DNA of 64,000 nt. Origin: JAVKFY01 sp040223615 (lineage in GTDB: Bacteria > Pseudomonadota > Alphaproteobacteria > GCA-2731375). The DNA is taken from positions 68,083 through 132,082 of the forward strand of contig JAVKFY010000014.1 of NCBI GenBank assembly GCA_040223615.1, given 5' to 3'. A program made the position numbers and the translations under genes. Numbering within the stretch: position 1 is the stretch's first letter; every line of letters starts with the position of its first letter. The notes under the pieces are model-generated. The model was not told the DNA's origin. It did no database searches and saw nothing but the letters and a program-made list of their open reading frames with translations. Below are positions 16,481 through 27,922 of this stretch, one piece after another.

Positions 16481-16502
16481 ATCTATAGGTAAATCTATAG
16501 GT
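16481..16502. repeat. Duplicated ATCTATAGGT motif, possible doubled -10 element
   Basis: ATCTATAGGT occurs at 16481-16490 and again at 16493-16502, one helical turn apart, in the AT-rich intergenic stretch between the two mlaC-like genes. On the minus strand each copy reads ACCTATAGAT, whose TATAGA resembles a -10 box, so this may be a tandem promoter or a binding site for a dimeric regulator of the first mlaC-like gene. Confidence 0.5.
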
Positions 16503-16527
16503 GGCCGGCGGAAGGCTCGCGACGTGG

Positions 16528-17187
16528 TCACGAGGCGCGCAACGTGTTGGCGGCGGAGAGTTGCGCGGTGCGGGCGCGGAGCTGATCCAGCAGACCCTGG
16601 ATGCTGCCGCCGCGCAGGATCACCGAAGAGAACTCGCTGCGCTGGGTCAGCACCATCGAGACACCTTCGACCACCACGTCGTAGATGCGCCAGCCTTCGG
16701 CGGTCTGGCGCACGCGCCAGTCGACTTTCACCGGCGCGCCGGTCGGACGCAGCAGCTGGCTGCTGACCAGCACCTTGATCCTGCCGCGCTCGCCGCCCTG
16801 GTCGCGGGCGTCGGTGACTTCCAGCCGGTGGCCGGCATAGGCCTCGAAACGACGGGCATAGCTGGCGACCGTGTAGTCGTGGAACAGGGCGACGAACTCT
16901 CGCCGCTCGCTCTCGCTGGCGTCGCGCCAATGGCGGCCGAGAACGAACCGGCTGATCACCTCGGTGTCGAAGCCACGGTTCAGCAGGTGCGACAGCCGCT
17001 CGGTGCGCGTTGCCGGCGAGGCGTCGCGATCGGCAACCACGTCGACGGTCGATTGGGCAAGCTGCTCGATGAACTGGCGCGCCTCGGCCTCGACCTTGGC
17101 CTGTGCCGGCGTGGCGGCGGTGAAGGCGAGAGCGGCGAGCCCGGCGACGAATGCCCTGCGCGTGCTCAAGAAACGTGTCCGTTGCAT
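16528..17187 (-). CDS. MlaC/Ttg2D-family periplasmic lipid-transfer protein (copy 2)
   Basis: 219 residues. STRRAFVAGLAALAF is a twin-arginine-like signal ending about TPAQA. The mature protein follows the same blocks as copy 1 (ISRFVLGRHWRDA, SYARRFEAYAGH, VDWRVRQTAEGWRIYDV, SMVLTQRSEF), so the pair arose by tandem duplication. ATG 17187 starts the signal; a slightly longer frame adds only six residues. The spacing of about 140 bases with its own promoter-like elements suggests copy 1 is separately controlled. It probably binds phospholipid in the periplasm. Confidence 0.85.
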   Translation of the reverse strand: MQRTRFLSTRRAFVAGLAALAFTAATPAQAKVEAEARQFIEQLAQSTVDVVADRDASPATRTERLSHLLNRGFDTEVISRFVLGRHWRDASESERREFVALFHDYTVASYARRFEAYAGHRLEVTDARDQGGERGRIKVLVSSQLLRPTGAPVKVDWRVRQTAEGWRIYDVVVEGVSMVLTQRSEFSSVILRGGSIQGLLDQLRARTAQLSAANTLRAS

Positions 17188-17291
17188 GTCATGTCCCCCG
17201 TCCAAGTCACTCTTTGCTCATCCCCATGAGTAGAGGCATTGGTGGGTTTCGTCTGTGACGCGGGTCACGTGTGACGCCGGTCACTTGGCGC

Positions 17292-18956
17292 TCAGGCGCT
17301 GGCCCTCTGCGGCAAGCCGCCGTAGCGCAGGTAGTCGGCGAGGGCATCGGCGGGCAGCGGCCGGCTGTAGACGAAGCCCTGCACGCGGTGGCAGGCGCTG
17401 CGGCGCAGGAATGCGACCTGCTCGGCTGTCTCCACGCCCTCGGCGACAACGTCCAGGTTCATGTTGCGGCCCAGCCCGATGATGGTGCGCACGATCGCCG
17501 CCGCGTCGGCGTCGTGATGCGCGTCGGCGACGAAGGAGCGGTCGATCTTCAGCATATGAATCGGAAAGCGGCGCAAATATGCCAACGACGAATAGCCGGT
17601 GCCAAAATCGTCGATTGCGATTCGCACGCCGGCGCCGGACAGCGCCCGCAAGGTCTCGTCCGCCTTGTCCGGATGGCGCATCAGGCTGCTCTCGGTGAGT
17701 TCGAGTTCCAGCGCGTCGGGTGGCAGGTCGGCGCGGTACAGCGTTTCGCGCACGTCGCCGAGCAGACCGGGCTGGTCGAACTGCTGCGCCGACAAATTCA
17801 CCGCGACGCCGAAGCCGCCAAGCCCCTCGTTGCGCCAGGCCTGCAGCTGGGTGCAGGCGGTGCGCAGCACCCAGCGGCCAAGCGGCCCCATCAGGCCGAG
17901 TTCCTCCGCGACCGGTATGAACTGGTCCGGCGGCACCATGCCGCGCTCGGGGTGCTGCCAGCGGACCAGCGCCTCGACCGACACGACCCGGCCGCTGCGC
18001 AGGTCGATCTGCGGCTGGTAGTGCAGCACGAACTGCTCCTCGCGCAACGCCTGCTGCATGGCAAAGGCGAGACCGATGCGGCGCAGGGCGTCGGCGTTCA
18101 TGTCGGGGCGGTAGTAGAGATACTGGCCCCCACCATGCTCCTTGGCCTGGTACATGGCGGCGTCGGCGCAGGTGATCAGCCCCTTCGCGTTCTCGCCGTC
18201 GGCCGGGAACATGGCGATGCCGACCGAGGGCGTCACCGTCATGTCGTGGCCGGCCAGGCGAACCGGTTCCGACAGGCAGTTGGTAATCTTGCGGGCGATG
18301 GCGGCGGCCGAGATCGCGTCGGACAGGTTGTTGGCGATGGCGACGAACTCGTCGCCGCCGAGCCGGGCCACGGTGTCGCTCTCGCGCAGGCAGGATCGCA
18401 GACGTTGGGCGACCTCGCGCAGCAGCTGATCGCCGGCGTCGTGGCCGAGCGAATCGTTGACGAACTTGAAGCGGTCGAGATCGATGAACATCACCGCGAA
18501 GGTGTTGCCGTAGCGTCGGGCCTGGTGGACCGCTTGCGCCAGCCGGTCGTAAAGCAGCGTCCGGGTCGGCAGGCCGGTCAGCGTATCGGTGTGCGTGCGT
18601 TCGCTGCGTGCGCGCGCGATGGCGCAGACCTGGTCCAGGCGCCTGCGGTCGATATCCTCGACGCACAGACAGGCCTGCGCGCCGTCGTGCACCAGGCGGG
18701 CCAGGCAGTCGGCGTCGGGGTCGTGGACCAGCGCCACGACCGGCACCGAGGGCAGGGCGCCTTCGGTGCGGTCCAGCATCTGCCGGTCCGGGCCGACCGC
18801 CTCGACCAGCGCCAGCGTGACGTCGTCGAGCGGCGCCTGCGGCGGCCAGTCGGCGCTGGCGAAGGAAATCAACTCATCGTCGTCTGCCAGCGCGGCGCGC
18901 ACTCGCGTCACCAGGCCGACATCGTCGCTGAGGAGGACGATACGTTTGTTGCTCAC
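17292..18956 (-). CDS. Diguanylate cyclase/phosphodiesterase with N-terminal receiver-like domain (GGDEF-EAL)
   Basis: About 554 residues from GTG 18956; GTG 18977 is an alternative. Residues 1-110 look like a response-regulator fold but lack a clear phosphate-accepting Asp at the end of strand 3 (TLALVEAV), so a pseudo-receiver is likely. The GGDEF motif is intact (LGGDEF at 199-204) with an RESD inhibitory site just before it (191-194). The EAL domain is also intact: VEALVRW (about 327), ELTES, DDFGTGYSSLAYL, and AEGVE. The protein could therefore make and break c-di-GMP. It is soluble, with no membrane helix. Single gene; regulation not visible. Confidence 0.92.
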   Translation of the reverse strand: MSNKRIVLLSDDVGLVTRVRAALADDDELISFASADWPPQAPLDDVTLALVEAVGPDRQMLDRTEGALPSVPVVALVHDPDADCLARLVHDGAQACLCVEDIDRRRLDQVCAIARARSERTHTDTLTGLPTRTLLYDRLAQAVHQARRYGNTFAVMFIDLDRFKFVNDSLGHDAGDQLLREVAQRLRSCLRESDTVARLGGDEFVAIANNLSDAISAAAIARKITNCLSEPVRLAGHDMTVTPSVGIAMFPADGENAKGLITCADAAMYQAKEHGGGQYLYYRPDMNADALRRIGLAFAMQQALREEQFVLHYQPQIDLRSGRVVSVEALVRWQHPERGMVPPDQFIPVAEELGLMGPLGRWVLRTACTQLQAWRNEGLGGFGVAVNLSAQQFDQPGLLGDVRETLYRADLPPDALELELTESSLMRHPDKADETLRALSGAGVRIAIDDFGTGYSSLAYLRRFPIHMLKIDRSFVADAHHDADAAAIVRTIIGLGRNMNLDVVAEGVETAEQVAFLRRSACHRVQGFVYSRPLPADALADYLRYGGLPQRASA

Positions 18957-19078
18957 GCTTCTCGCGTCCCTGATCACCGAGGGCGATATGCCAACGGCCG
19001 GTAGAACGCGAAGCTACGCCGCCGGTGGTTACGGCGGTGTTGAACGAAATGGTTACCGGCGCGTTTGCCGTGCCGGCA

Positions 19079-19264
19079 CTACAGGCTGCGACCGGCCCGC
19101 GACATCGAGCGCACGACCAACGCGAACAGGCCGAAGGCGACGCCGAAGACGGCGAGCGCGAGATAGAAGAAGAATTCCGACCAGGCCAGCCACAAGGCCA
19201 GCGGCACCAGCGCCAGGACGATGCCAAGCACCACGAGCGCCGCCTCGCGCCAGCGGTCGAACAC
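19079..19264 (-). CDS. Small two-helix membrane protein downstream of uvrB
   Basis: 61 residues from GTG 19264, eight bases after the uvrB stop. A short basic start (FDRWREA) is followed by two membrane helices (about 8-28 and 31-52) and a basic tail (RSMSRAGRSL). No family recognised. The position suggests co-transcription with uvrB; the coding call rests on the intact hydrophobic pattern and the tight spacing. Confidence 0.55.
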   Translation of the reverse strand: MFDRWREAALVVLGIVLALVPLALWLAWSEFFFYLALAVFGVAFGLFALVVRSMSRAGRSL

Positions 19265-19272
19265 AGCGCCTG

Positions 19273-21531
<2,259 letters not shown>

Positions 21532-21611
21532 GCCTTGAGAATAGGAGCGAGACGGACCGGATTCCAGGCCCGGCGGACCCTTTCGACGTCCGTGGCGTTG
21601 GATAGTCACAA

Positions 21612-22637
21612 ATGACCTTCGATCCGCTCCCAATCGAGGCTGTTTACGGCCTGTTTGCGCTGGCCGCGGCGGTGATCTGCGGCGCCGGCACGATGATGGC
21701 CGGACTGGCCGACCGGCTGGCCGACCGCACCGGCCTGGGCGAGGCGGTCGCCGGCGCGATGCTGCTCGGGGTCAGCACGTCGCTGTCCGGCACCGTGACC
21801 TCGGTGACGGCGGCGCTGGACGGCGCGGCCTCGCTGGCGGTGGCGAACGCCGTCGGCGGCATCGGCGTGCAGACGGTGTTCCTGGTGCTGGCCGACCTGA
21901 CCTACCGCCGGATCAACCTGGAGCACGCCGCGGCCGACGCCAACCACCTGTTGCAGGCGGCGCTGCTGCTGTTGCTGCTGTCACTGCCGCTGGTCGCCTA
22001 CCTGACGCCGGCGATCACGGTCTGGGCGGTGCATCCGGTCAGCCTGGCGCTGCCGGTGATCTACGTCTTCGGCATGCGCGCCTCGGTCGACGCGCGGCAC
22101 CGGCCGATGTGGCGCCCGGAACGGACCGCCGACACCCACCCCGACGAGCCGGCCGAGGCCGAGACCGGGTGGAGCGGCTCGATGCCGCTACTGCTGAAAT
22201 TCTGCGCCCTGGCGGCGGTGCTGTCGGCCGCCGGCTGGCTGATCGCTGTTACCGGGCAGCGCATCGCCGCTTCCTCTGGCCTGTCGCAGAGCCTGGTCGG
22301 CGCGGCGCTGACCGCGACGGCGACTTCGCTGCCCGAGCTGGTCACCACCCTGGCGGCGGTGCGCCGCGGCGCACTGCAACTCGCGGTCGGCGGCATCATC
22401 GGCGGCAATACCTTCGACGTGCTGTTCCTCAGCCTGTCCGACGCGGCCTATCGCGAGGGCTCGATCTATCACGCCATGGCCGGCGCCGACGCACTGCTAT
22501 TCGTATCGGTCATGACCATCACGGCAATTCTGCTGATGGGCCTGGTGTTGCGCGAGCGCAAAGGAATCGGCTTCGAGGGCGTCACCATCATCGCCGTCTA
22601 TCTTGGCTCGATGGCGCTGCAGGCGGTTGTCGGATAG
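21612..22637 (+). CDS. CaCA-family cation exchanger (Na+/Ca2+-like)
   Basis: 341 residues with about 10 helices in two halves separated by a hydrophilic loop (ERTADTHPDEPAEAETG). Each half has an alpha repeat. The second (ATATSLPELVTTLAAVRRG with GGIIGGNTFDVLFL) has the usual Pro-Glu pair. The first (LLGVSTSLSGTVTSVTAALDG) has Ser-Gly where Pro-Glu is expected. Homologues exchange Ca2+ for Na+ or H+. The loss of an acidic ion ligand in one repeat may change ion choice. Divergent from uvrB. Confidence 0.85.
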   Translation: MTFDPLPIEAVYGLFALAAAVICGAGTMMAGLADRLADRTGLGEAVAGAMLLGVSTSLSGTVTSVTAALDGAASLAVANAVGGIGVQTVFLVLADLTYRRINLEHAAADANHLLQAALLLLLLSLPLVAYLTPAITVWAVHPVSLALPVIYVFGMRASVDARHRPMWRPERTADTHPDEPAEAETGWSGSMPLLLKFCALAAVLSAAGWLIAVTGQRIAASSGLSQSLVGAALTATATSLPELVTTLAAVRRGALQLAVGGIIGGNTFDVLFLSLSDAAYREGSIYHAMAGADALLFVSVMTITAILLMGLVLRERKGIGFEGVTIIAVYLGSMALQAVVG

Positions 22638-22710
22638 GCCAGCATGCCGGGGCGGCATGGACTTCGCGCCAGCCGCTGCCTAGTTTCGTGCCGATTCAGC
22701 GAGGTCCGCG

Positions 22711-23856
22711 ATGAGCGATCCGACGGTCGCACCGGTCGACGCACCACCGTCGCCGCAGGCGCGGCTCAGCCACGACAGCACCGTTGCCGAGCTGGTGCCG
22801 ATGCACCTGAAATTCCTGGCGCTGACCCTGCTGACGCTGGGCGTCTACCACTTCTGGGCGCGGACCCACGCGCGCCGCTTCCTGTGGTCGCGCACCCGGC
22901 TGCTGGACGAGCCGTTCGTCTATCTCGGCCGGCCGGTGGAGCTGCTGGTCGGGTTCGTGGTCGCGATGGTGCTGGTTGTGGCGCCGGTCGTGGTGCTGAA
23001 CGTGGTGCTGCTGCCGCAGGCGGAGGGTGACCCCGATGCGGGCCTGATGGCGGGGATCGCGGCGCTCTCCGTGGTCCAGGCGATCGCGATTCCCTACCTG
23101 ATCTTCGTCGGCGGCTACGCGGCCCGGCGCTACCGCCTCAGCCGCACCGCGTGGCGCGGCATTCGCGGCCGGCAGGCGGGGTCGGCCTGGACCTACGGCC
23201 TGTGGGGCATGCTCTACGCCATGGTCACCGGTGTCACCCTGCTGTGGTTCTACCCGTGGCAGCGCGCCAAACTGGCCCGCGAGCGCTTGCAGAATGCCTG
23301 GTTCGGCAGCCTGAAATTCGATTGTGATGTCGAAGGCCGCGACCTGGTCGGTGCCTTCGCCATCATGTGGTTCGGTATCCCGGTGCTGGGCATGATCCTG
23401 GCGCTCGTGGTCGGCGGGTTGTTCGCCGGCCTGGTCGCCGGCGGCGTGATGTCCGGCGAGATCGAGGGCGAGACGGATCTGAACCAGGCGGTCTGGGCGC
23501 TGCAGCTCCTGCCGCTGCTGATGTACCTGCCGCTGGGCCTGTTCTACATCATCTATCGCGGCCACGAGTTGCGCCACGTCGCCAAGCATACCAGCTTCGG
23601 CGAGGTGCGTTTCGAGTTCACCTATGGCATCTGGCAGTATGTCGGCTATGCGGTGGGCAACATCGCGATCCTGTTGCTGACGCTGGCGACCGGCTGGATC
23701 TACGTGCAGCGGCGTCAGCTCAAGTTCTGGGAGCGTTTCCTGGTGGTCTCCGGCGATATCGACTTCGCCGCCGTGGGACAGGCGGCCGATACCGGCCCGC
23801 GCACCGGCGAAGGCTTGGCCGAACTGTTCGACACCGGCTTCGAGATCGGCTTCTAG
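22711..23856 (+). CDS. DUF898 (YjgN-like) membrane protein
   Basis: 381 residues with about seven to eight membrane helices. The pattern LTLLTLGVYHFWARTHARRFLW near the start and its partial repeat later (LLWFYPWQRAKLARERLQNAWFG) are the DUF898 signature: a duplicated domain in which a helix ends in a basic, tryptophan-rich turn. Function unknown; the gene is often found before an M48 peptidase, as here, which suggests a shared task at the inner membrane. The downstream gene starts 15 bases later. Confidence 0.88.
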   Translation: MSDPTVAPVDAPPSPQARLSHDSTVAELVPMHLKFLALTLLTLGVYHFWARTHARRFLWSRTRLLDEPFVYLGRPVELLVGFVVAMVLVVAPVVVLNVVLLPQAEGDPDAGLMAGIAALSVVQAIAIPYLIFVGGYAARRYRLSRTAWRGIRGRQAGSAWTYGLWGMLYAMVTGVTLLWFYPWQRAKLARERLQNAWFGSLKFDCDVEGRDLVGAFAIMWFGIPVLGMILALVVGGLFAGLVAGGVMSGEIEGETDLNQAVWALQLLPLLMYLPLGLFYIIYRGHELRHVAKHTSFGEVRFEFTYGIWQYVGYAVGNIAILLLTLATGWIYVQRRQLKFWERFLVVSGDIDFAAVGQAADTGPRTGEGLAELFDTGFEIGF

Positions 23857-23871
23857 GCGAGGCGTCGCGGG

Positions 23872-24933
23872 TTGGTTCTCGGGCAATATTTCGACGGCAA
23901 GACGGCCCAGGCGCATGACGTGCGGATTTCCTTCGCCGCGGGCGGCCTGTCGATCTCTGGCAAGCAAGACATGGTCGGCACCTGGCCCTACGACGACCTC
24001 ACCGCCGAGGCGCCGCCGTCTTTCCGCGAGACCCGGCTTCGCTGCAAGGGCAAAGGCACGGCGGCGATCGTGGTGGTGCGCGACGCCGATTTCGCCGCGC
24101 AGGTGCTGGCGAAAGCGCCGCACCTGAAGCGCGCCGGCAACAAGGTTGGCGGCGGTCTCACCATGCTACTCGGTTGGGGCGCTGCGATCGTCGTCGCGGT
24201 GGTGGCGATCTACTTCGGCATCGGTGCGGCGGCCGGGTTGCTCGCCGACCTTGTGCCGCCGGAGCTGGAGCGCAAGTGGGGCGACGCCTACGCCACCGGC
24301 CTAGCGGGGGAGAGCGAGGGCCTGTGCGCCGAGCCGGCCGGGCGCGAGGCGCTCGACCGGCTGGTGGCGCGGCTTGAGGACCTGGCCGCGGCGCCGCACC
24401 CGCTGGACGTGCGGGTGGTCGACACCAACATGGTCAACGCCTTCGCGCTGCCCGGCGGCCATATCGTGATCTTCTCCAAGCTGATCGAGAAGGCCGACAA
24501 TGCCGACGAGCTGGCCGGCGTGCTGGCGCACGAGATCGGCCACGTCGCCGGCCGGGATTCGCTGCGCGGGCTGATGCAGCAGATCGGCGTCGCCGCGGCG
24601 CTGGGCCTCGTGTTCGGCGATACCACCGGCGTCGACGGCAGCATGATGACTCAGCTCGTCGGCCTGTCCTACAGCCGCGACCTGGAGCTGGAGGCGGACC
24701 GCTACGCCGCCGACCTGCTGACCCGCGCCGGCATCCGCCGCGACGGCCTGGTCAGCTTCTTCGCCCGCCTGGACCAGGAAGGCCCGAGCACGCCGCTGGA
24801 AATCCTCTCCACCCACCCGCCATCCGACGAACGCGCCCGGCTGCTCGCCAACGACAAGGGCGGCGGTCCAGCGATGCCAGCCGACGACTGGGCCGCGCTG
24901 AAGACGATTTGCGGCCAATCCGGCGACGAGTAG
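23872..24933 (+). CDS. M48-family membrane metalloprotease
   Basis: 353 residues. An N-terminal region of about 90 residues is followed by a membrane helix (96-125) and the peptidase domain. The zinc motif HEIGH is at 220-224, with the third ligand in LELEADRYA. DTNMVNAFALPGGH is the substrate-groove block typical of the HtpX/Oma1/BepA group. The start is TTG 23872, the only candidate between the upstream stop (TAG 23854, same frame) and the conserved sequence. It is likely co-transcribed with the DUF898 gene. Role probably in protein quality control at the envelope. Confidence 0.87.
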   Translation: MVLGQYFDGKTAQAHDVRISFAAGGLSISGKQDMVGTWPYDDLTAEAPPSFRETRLRCKGKGTAAIVVVRDADFAAQVLAKAPHLKRAGNKVGGGLTMLLGWGAAIVVAVVAIYFGIGAAAGLLADLVPPELERKWGDAYATGLAGESEGLCAEPAGREALDRLVARLEDLAAAPHPLDVRVVDTNMVNAFALPGGHIVIFSKLIEKADNADELAGVLAHEIGHVAGRDSLRGLMQQIGVAAALGLVFGDTTGVDGSMMTQLVGLSYSRDLELEADRYAADLLTRAGIRRDGLVSFFARLDQEGPSTPLEILSTHPPSDERARLLANDKGGGPAMPADDWAALKTICGQSGDE

Positions 24934-24994
24934 CTGTCGCTTCGATCCTCGACGGAATCGCTCTACGCTGACGCTTCCAGCAAGGAGGGCGGTC

Positions 24995-26947
24995 ATGCCA
25001 CTGGTCCGGTTCGAGATCACCAAGACGTCGGCATTCGCGTACGGCTACGAGCGCGTCGACGGCATCGCGCACTATGCGGTCGACCCGGAACACGCGGCCA
25101 ACGCGGGCATTGTCGACCTGGATCTGGCCGAGCGCGACGACGACGGGCTGGTGCCGTTCTCCGGCGACCTCACCTTCCTGCGCCCGGCCGATCCGGCGAA
25201 GGCGAATGGCGGGTTGCTGCTGAACGTCCCGAACCGGGGCGGGCAGACCGTCGGGCGGCTGTTCTGTTCCGCCGCCGCGCCGCCGGCACCGACGGCGGAG
25301 ATCGATCCCGGCGACGGCTTCCTGTTCCGGCATGGCTGGAGCGTCGGCATCGTCGGCTGGCAGTGGGACGTGCCGCATCCATCGGTGCGCTACGGCTTGC
25401 GGCCGCCGGTCGTGCGCAACGACAAGCTCAAGCCGCGTGGGCAGATGCAGCTTCGGATTCAGCCAACCCGCGACCGGGTGTGCTTCAACCTCACCGACCA
25501 GCATGTCGGCGCGCCGGGAACGCACGACCCGATTCCGGCCGACCCGGCCTTCGAGGCGAGCCTGTGGCAGCGGCCGAGCCTGTTCGCCGACCCGGAGCGG
25601 ATCGATCCGGCGCGCTGGCGGTTCGCACGCGACGAGGGCGGGCGCCCGGTCGACGACGCGACCCACATCTGGCTGGATGGCGGCTTCAAGGCCGGGCGCA
25701 TCTACGACATCGTCTATACGCCGGTGCGGTGTCCGGTCGGCGGCGCCGGCCTGCTGGCGTTTCGCGACGCGGCGCTGTTCGCGCGCAGTCATCCGGCCTC
25801 GCCGGTACATGGACTGGCGCGACAGGTGATCGGCGAGGGCATCTCGCAGTGCGGGCGGTTCCTGCGGACCTTGCTCCAAACCGGCCTGGTGCGCGGCGAA
25901 GACGGCGCCAAGGCCTTCGACGGCCTGCTGGTCCATATCGCCGGCGGCCGGCGCGGCGAGTTCAACCAGCGCTATGGGCAGCCCTCGGTGCAGCCGACGC
26001 CGAGCTTCGGCCACCTGTTCCCGTTCGCCTGCGAGCCGCAGACCGACGCGCGAACCGGCCGGACCGCCGGCCTGCATGACCGGCTGGGCGACGCGGCGCC
26101 GAAGATTTTCTACACCGACACCAGCTCCGAGTACTGGCGCGGCGACGCCTCGCTGGCGCACACCGACGTCAACACCGGCGCCGACGTGGAACTGCCGGCC
26201 AATGCCCGGCGCTACCTGTTCGCCAGCACCCAGCACGGGCCGGGCGAGGCGGCGTACATGCAGGTCAACGAGCGCGGCGATGCCGGCGCCAACTGGCACA
26301 ACCAGCTCGACTATGTGCCGGTCTATCGCGCCGCGTTGGAAAACCTGCGGGCCTGGATCGCCGATGGCGCCGAGCCGCCGTCCAGCGCCTACCCCCGGCT
26401 GTCGGATGGTACGGCGGTGACACGCGAAACCGCGATGGAGACCCTGGGCCGAATACCCGGCATGACGGTGCCGATTGCCGAACGCCTCAACCGGCTGCGC
26501 CTGGCCGAGCTCGGGCCGGACGCCGACAAGGGCATCTCCGGCGACCTGCCGGCGAAGCTCACCGGCGCGCCCTATCCTTCGGTGGTGTCGGCGGTGGACG
26601 GCGACGGTAACGAGCTGGCCGGCGTGCGGCTGCCCGACCTGACGGCTCCAGCGGCGACGCACACCGGCTTCAACCCGCGCGATCCCGAGACCGGTGCCGA
26701 GGGCCAGATCCTGGAATATGTTGGCAGCACCTGGCCGCTGCCCCGCGACGCCGCGGCCAGGCAGGCGGCCGGCGATCCGCGCCCGTCGCTGGCCGAGCGC
26801 TATGCCGACCGCGACGATTACCGGGCCAAGGTCAGGAAAGCGGCGGAAGCTTTGATGGCGCAGGGCACCCTGCTGGCCGAGGACGTCGAGGTCTGCGTCG
26901 ACAATGCCGCCGCGCGTTACGACGCGGCGCTGGAGCACGGCGCGTGA
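24995..26947 (+). CDS. Large alpha/beta-hydrolase-domain protein (PF20091-like)
   Basis: 650 residues, no signal peptide. The first 240 residues are beta-rich and include LLLNVPNRGG and HGWSVGIVGWQWD. The nucleophile elbow is GISQCGRFLRTLL; YTDTSSEYWRGDASLAHT and QHGP supply the rest of the expected catalytic region. This combination is characteristic of the alpha/beta hydrolase family formerly DUF4331-like/Abhydrolase_10; most are uncharacterised esterases. It overlaps the next gene by GTGA, implying a joint function with the D-2-hydroxyacid dehydrogenase. Strong AAGGAGGG ribosome site before ATG 24995. Confidence 0.82.
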   Translation: MPLVRFEITKTSAFAYGYERVDGIAHYAVDPEHAANAGIVDLDLAERDDDGLVPFSGDLTFLRPADPAKANGGLLLNVPNRGGQTVGRLFCSAAAPPAPTAEIDPGDGFLFRHGWSVGIVGWQWDVPHPSVRYGLRPPVVRNDKLKPRGQMQLRIQPTRDRVCFNLTDQHVGAPGTHDPIPADPAFEASLWQRPSLFADPERIDPARWRFARDEGGRPVDDATHIWLDGGFKAGRIYDIVYTPVRCPVGGAGLLAFRDAALFARSHPASPVHGLARQVIGEGISQCGRFLRTLLQTGLVRGEDGAKAFDGLLVHIAGGRRGEFNQRYGQPSVQPTPSFGHLFPFACEPQTDARTGRTAGLHDRLGDAAPKIFYTDTSSEYWRGDASLAHTDVNTGADVELPANARRYLFASTQHGPGEAAYMQVNERGDAGANWHNQLDYVPVYRAALENLRAWIADGAEPPSSAYPRLSDGTAVTRETAMETLGRIPGMTVPIAERLNRLRLAELGPDADKGISGDLPAKLTGAPYPSVVSAVDGDGNELAGVRLPDLTAPAATHTGFNPRDPETGAEGQILEYVGSTWPLPRDAAARQAAGDPRPSLAERYADRDDYRAKVRKAAEALMAQGTLLAEDVEVCVDNAAARYDAALEHGA

Positions 26948-27918
26948 AGGTCACCATCCTGGACGACTATTTCGACACCATCCGCACGCTGCCCTGTTTC
27001 GCCAAGCTGGACGGCCACGACGTAACGGTCTGGAACGACCATGTGCAGGACACCGACGCGCTGGCGGAACGACTGGCGGAGAGCGAAGCGCTGGTGCTGA
27101 TCCGCGAGCGCACCAAGATCAGGACGCCGCTGCTGGAGCGCCTCCCCAAGTTGCGGCTGATCAGCCAACGCAGCGTCTACCCGCATATCGACATCGACAC
27201 CTGCACCCGGCTCGGCATCGTGGTCTCGTCGGACCAGCATGCCGGCACGCCGTCCTACGCCACCGCCGAACTGACCTGGGCACTGGTGCTGGCGGCGATG
27301 CGGCGGCTGCCCGACCAGGTCGCCTCGCTAAAGGCCGGCGGCTGGCAATTCGGGGTCGGCCATTCGGTGCGAGGCAAGACCTTGGGCATCTACGGCTACG
27401 GCCGGATCGGCGCCGAGGTCGCGCGCTACGGCCAGACATTCGGGATGCCGGTGCTGATCTGGGCGCGCGAGGACTCGCGGGCGCGCGCCGCCGCCGACAG
27501 CCTGGACGTCGCCGCCAGCAAGCAGGACTTCTTCGAGCGTTGCGACATTCTCTCGTTGCACATGCGCTTGAAGGACGCGACGGCGGGCATCGTCGGCCCG
27601 GACGACCTGGCGGCGATGCAGCCGACGGCGCTGCTGGTCAACACCAGCCGGGCGGGCCTGATCCAGCCCGGCGCGCTGCTCGCCGCGCTCAAGGCCGGCC
27701 GACCCGGATTCGCCGCCGTCGACGTGTACGAGAACGAACCCTTGCGCGACCCGGCCGATCCGCTGCTGGCCCTGCCCAACGTGCTGGCGACGCCGCACAT
27801 CGGCTACGTCACGCACGAGGAGTATGAGTTGCAGTTCACCGACATTTTCGACCAGATCGTCGCCTTCGCCGCCGGCACGCCGACCAACGTCGTCAACCCG
27901 GAGGTGCGGCCGCGCTAG
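26944..27918 (+). CDS. D-2-hydroxyacid dehydrogenase family protein
   Basis: 324 residues starting with GTG in the stop of the hydrolase gene. GKTLGIYGYGRIGAEVARYG is the NAD-binding motif; Arg in VNTSRAGL, Glu in ENEPL and His in TPHIGYVT form the catalytic triad of the family. Resembles SerA/hydroxypyruvate-reductase-like enzymes. The substrate probably comes from the esterase encoded just upstream. Convergent with the FMN reductase gene, four bases apart. Confidence 0.9.
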   Translation: MKVTILDDYFDTIRTLPCFAKLDGHDVTVWNDHVQDTDALAERLAESEALVLIRERTKIRTPLLERLPKLRLISQRSVYPHIDIDTCTRLGIVVSSDQHAGTPSYATAELTWALVLAAMRRLPDQVASLKAGGWQFGVGHSVRGKTLGIYGYGRIGAEVARYGQTFGMPVLIWAREDSRARAAADSLDVAASKQDFFERCDILSLHMRLKDATAGIVGPDDLAAMQPTALLVNTSRAGLIQPGALLAALKAGRPGFAAVDVYENEPLRDPADPLLALPNVLATPHIGYVTHEEYELQFTDIFDQIVAFAAGTPTNVVNPEVRPR

Positions 27919-27922
27919 GCCG

